Shown: one piece after another, positions 5,435-7,805 of the stretch
Layout: every line of letters begins with the position of its first letter
Position numbering within the stretch: the first letter of the stretch is position 1
The notes under the pieces: model-generated
Seen by the model: the letters and a program-made list of their open reading frames with translations, nothing else
Database searches by the model: none
Told to the model about the DNA's origin: nothing
Made by a program: the position numbers and the translations under genes
Source of the DNA: a bacterium
GTDB taxonomy: Bacteria > Pseudomonadota > Alphaproteobacteria > Caulobacterales > Hyphomonadaceae
Length of the DNA stretch: 7,805 nt
Direction: 5' to 3'
Assembly (NCBI GenBank): GCA_030824255.1
Contig: JAVBYB010000098.1
Location: forward strand, 1-7,805

Positions 5435-5507
5435 TGGCTGCCCCCGCCTCTGCGAACGTCTTGCCCTTGATACGGCCTCGCCGCGCTCAACATCATCGGG
5501 CTATACC

Positions 5508-6827
5508 ATGCCGCATGACGACAGCAGCCACGCCCCATCCCGCGACACGATGACCGCAGGATCATCCTCGAAAAGCGATGGGGGTGTCGACGGTTATGAG
5601 CGTCTGGTGCGCATGCGCCGGCTGGCCAACGGCCTGTTGCTGGCGATCATGGCGCTGTTCCTGTTCTCGCATATCTGGGAGCCGCCCGGTCAGGACTGGG
5701 ACATGCAGTGGCGTTTTGTGCGCGCTTTCGCGGAAGCCGCGATGGTGGGCGGCATGGCGGACTGGTTTGCGGTAACCGCTATTTTCCGCCGCCCGCTGGG
5801 CCTGCCGATTCCGCACACGGCGGTCATCCCCAACAACCAGGATCGCATCGCGGACGCGGTGGGCCGCTTCATTGCTGACAACTTTCTGAAGCCCAGCCTC
5901 GTGGCCGAGCGCGTGAAGGACAAGGATCTCTCGGAGGCGCTGGGCAAATGGCTTGTCGAGCCTGCGCAATCCACCGCGCTCGCGGGCGGACTTGTCTCGG
6001 CAGTGCCGAGCCTGCTCGATGCGCTTGACGATGAGACGGTGTCGGCGTTTTTGCGGGATCAGGCGGCGGTGGCGGCGGAGGGGGCGAGCGTGGCGCCCGC
6101 GTTTGGGTCGGTGCTGGAGGCGCTGGCCGAACAGGGGCGGCACCAGGCCATTCTGGATGCGCTGCTGAAGCAGGGGTATCGCCTGCTCGAGAGCAATCAG
6201 GAATTGATCCGCGACCGCATCCGCAACCGCTCCGGCTGGCTGATGCGGTTCGTCAGCGCCGACCGGAAAGTGGCTGATACGGTCATCAATGCGGTCAGCG
6301 ACCTGCTGTATGAAGTGGCGATCGATCGCGACCACCCGCTGCGCCAGCAGCTCAACACGATGGTGGGAGAGTTCGCCGACAACCTGCGCAGCGATCCCGA
6401 GCTTCAGGCCCGCGTGGGGTCATGGGTGCAGGAAGCAGCCCACCACCCCACCGTCGTCAACGCGATGGAGGCCGGGTGGGTGGCGTTCAAGGCGGCGCTG
6501 CGCAACGATTGCCAGAGCCCGAACGGGCGGCTTCGCACCTGGATCCAGAATGCGCTGACCAACCTTGGCGAAGGGCTGATGCGCGAGCCCAAGGTGCGCG
6601 CCGCACTGAACACGCGCCTCAAGGGCCTGCTGGTGGAACTGGCCGCGCGGCATGGCGAGGATGTCGCCAAGCTGGTGTCTGAAACCATCCGAAAATGGGA
6701 CTCGCAGACCATCGTCGACAAGCTCGAGATGAATGTCGGGCGCGACCTGCAGTATATCCGCCTCAACGGCACGATCATCGGCGGCCTTGTCGGCCTCGTG
6801 CTTCATGCCGGCGCGGAGATTCTGTAA
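5508..6827 (+). CDS. DUF445 family membrane protein (YjiN-like)
   Basis: This is a 439-residue protein of the DUF445 family, function unknown. The N-terminal 37 residues are polar and Ser/Asp-rich. A membrane helix follows at about 38-56 (LANGLLLAIMALFLF), then the family's signature segment AFAEAAMVGGMADWFAVTAIFRRPLGLPIPHTAVIPNNQDRI at about 73-114, which includes a second hydrophobic stretch. A long helical middle of about 300 residues comes next, and a hydrophobic C-terminal helix RLNGTIIGGLVGLVLHAGAEIL reaches the stop. The end-to-end layout and length match E. coli YjiN-type proteins. Related proteins are inner-membrane anchored; no reaction is established that I know of. The start at 5508 lacks a clear ribosome-binding site; ATGs at 5550 and 5613 are alternatives that keep the first helix. 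The gene runs alone, divergent from SemiSWEET and convergent with the unknown gene at the right edge, with 81 bp between the stops. A block at about 6040-6180 uses noticeably more G-ending codons. Confidence 0.9.
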   Translation: MPHDDSSHAPSRDTMTAGSSSKSDGGVDGYERLVRMRRLANGLLLAIMALFLFSHIWEPPGQDWDMQWRFVRAFAEAAMVGGMADWFAVTAIFRRPLGLPIPHTAVIPNNQDRIADAVGRFIADNFLKPSLVAERVKDKDLSEALGKWLVEPAQSTALAGGLVSAVPSLLDALDDETVSAFLRDQAAVAAEGASVAPAFGSVLEALAEQGRHQAILDALLKQGYRLLESNQELIRDRIRNRSGWLMRFVSADRKVADTVINAVSDLLYEVAIDRDHPLRQQLNTMVGEFADNLRSDPELQARVGSWVQEAAHHPTVVNAMEAGWVAFKAALRNDCQSPNGRLRTWIQNALTNLGEGLMREPKVRAALNTRLKGLLVELAARHGEDVAKLVSETIRKWDSQTIVDKLEMNVGRDLQYIRLNGTIIGGLVGLVLHAGAEIL

Positions 6828-6908
6828 TCTCGTCACGGACATGCCTGGCCGCCCGGACGGCTTCAGCGCGCAGGTGCGCCACAGCCGCCTTGCGCGGAGC
6901 TTCGCTGT

Positions 6909-7805
6909 CTACTGCCATGTCGTGTAAGTCATTCCCCTGGCGGGAGCATCGCGGCCTTCAGCGCACAGCTCCGTGCGGAAGCCATATCCCTGCATCATGA
7001 GCTGTTCCTTGAAAGCCTCGACTTCCTTGTTGAGCGTACAAGGAAGAATGGCCTTGAAGCGCACTTCTTCGCTCCTGCCGAGGTCCAGCACGAATTTGGT
7101 GATGCTTTGACCCAGCATCTTCGTGCTGGCCTGTCTCGCTCGCTCGCCGCCATCCCGGCTGCCCAGCCCCTGCTGGGAAAGGTATCCGTGACGGGCGCCA
7201 GAAACACCACTTTCCATGCGCTCGTCATCAGAGGCGAACGCGATGTAGTTTGTCGGATCAATCTGATCCAGCAGCACGACCAGCGGGCCTGCGAGCAGCG
7301 ATAGTCCCGTCGTCCAGACATAGGCCTGCTGCACATCGGTCCATGTCGCCTGCGTCGCTTCATCAATCGGGCCACCGAAGAAATCGGATAGCCTCTCGTT
7401 GTTGTTGACGAGTTCGACAACGCCGCCTTCCGCCAATGCAAATGTTCCATAGGCGGAAGCGGCGCCCACGACGCCCGGCCTTGCGATGTCGTACGCAAGC
7501 GCAAAGTCACTTTCATTCAGACGCGGGTAGGTCGCAAGAAATCGCGCTTCGACGGATGTCTCGAAAACCTTCTCACCTGTTCGACGGTTCACAAGGCGAT
7601 AGGTCGCCCTGCTGTGACCCGCAAAATCGAGCCCGACATCATTCGCCCTCAGCTCAGCAAAGCTGACCTGAAGCGCATAGCGAGCTTCCGCCGGCGTACG
7701 CGCCAGCAGGCCAGATCGCGCAAGGGCAGCTTCGAGCATAGGCCTGTAGACAGACTGGTTGGGCTTGCTGAACAGATATGAGCGCTGCGACATGCCTTCC
7801 ACATA
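6909..7805 (-). CDS. Unknown protein, probably envelope-associated; N-terminus outside the window
   Basis: The frame stays open to the right edge (about 299 residues seen), and the first visible codons, YVEGMSQRSYLFSKPNQ, read as the interior of a protein, so the true start and any signal sequence are likely beyond the window; GTG at 7802 and ATG at 7793 are in-frame but without visible ribosome-binding support. The first about 100 residues look like a mixed alpha/beta domain of the kind seen in small envelope lipoproteins (YRPMLEAALARSGL, ARYALQVSFAEL, ATYRLVNRRTGEKVFETSV). A hydrophobic segment follows (YVWTTGLSLLAGPLVVLLDQ), then a polar region and a C-terminal domain with two cysteines (LPCTLNKEVEAF and TELCAEG) that could form a disulfide in the periplasm. 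I recognise no named family. The gene is convergent with the DUF445 gene. Confidence 0.72.
   Translation of the reverse strand, partial: YVEGMSQRSYLFSKPNQSVYRPMLEAALARSGLLARTPAEARYALQVSFAELRANDVGLDFAGHSRATYRLVNRRTGEKVFETSVEARFLATYPRLNESDFALAYDIARPGVVGAASAYGTFALAEGGVVELVNNNERLSDFFGGPIDEATQATWTDVQQAYVWTTGLSLLAGPLVVLLDQIDPTNYIAFASDDERMESGVSGARHGYLSQQGLGSRDGGERARQASTKMLGQSITKFVLDLGRSEEVRFKAILPCTLNKEVEAFKEQLMMQGYGFRTELCAEGRDAPARGMTYTTWQ

Noticed and set aside
5501..5507. CTATACC just before the DUF445 ATG as a -10 element
   Set aside because: It touches the start codon and has no -35 match at the right distance, so a promoter cannot be supported unless translation begins at 5550.
5562..6335. A 257-codon open frame on the minus strand
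   Set aside because: It is antisense to the well-supported DUF445 gene, with biased Arg/Gln/His composition and no recognisable motif.

Overview
This is high-GC proteobacterial DNA, most likely from an alphaproteobacterium. The evidence is the RuvB sequence, a B3 metallo-beta-lactamase close to the Bradyrhizobium BJP-1 type, a GTTC-N7-GTTC LexA box of the alphaproteobacterial form ahead of ruvB, and a Fur-type operator with TGCA arms. A Caulobacterales/Hyphomonadaceae-like lineage would fit, but that is only an impression. I see no tRNA, rRNA, CRISPR array, insertion sequence or integrase. It looks like ordinary chromosome with several poorly characterised genes.

Left part, + strand (1-2262): the 3' end of a gamma-glutamyltransferase, then a cytoplasmic-looking SH3-like plus VanY/M15 D-Ala-D-Ala peptidase, then an exported subclass B3 metallo-beta-lactamase. 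The last two are 61 nt apart and may form a small set acting on peptidoglycan and beta-lactams. Between the transferase and the peptidase, the minus strand carries an open frame whose C-terminal part reads like a real protein (a possible gene remnant).

Middle (2263-4070): a candidate Fur-controlled promoter precedes a single orphan gene of unknown function (2473-3021). It ends in a perfect hairpin shared with a convergent gene for a lipoprotein carrying an SRPBCC/START-like domain. Divergent from the lipoprotein is a small, polar, probably disordered protein. Its stop codon shares a CTAG palindrome with the stop of ruvB.

Right part (4067-7805): on the minus strand, a SemiSWEET sugar-transporter-like gene followed by ruvB, which has its own SOS (LexA) box in the gap between them. 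On the + strand, a DUF445 membrane protein. At the right edge, the 3' part of an unknown, probably envelope-associated protein on the minus strand.

The items most worth a second look are the Fur-box/orphan gene unit, the independent SOS control of a ruvB that has no ruvC or ruvA beside it in this window, the signal-less SH3-M15 enzyme next to a B3 beta-lactamase, and the possible minus-strand gene remnant at 345-569.
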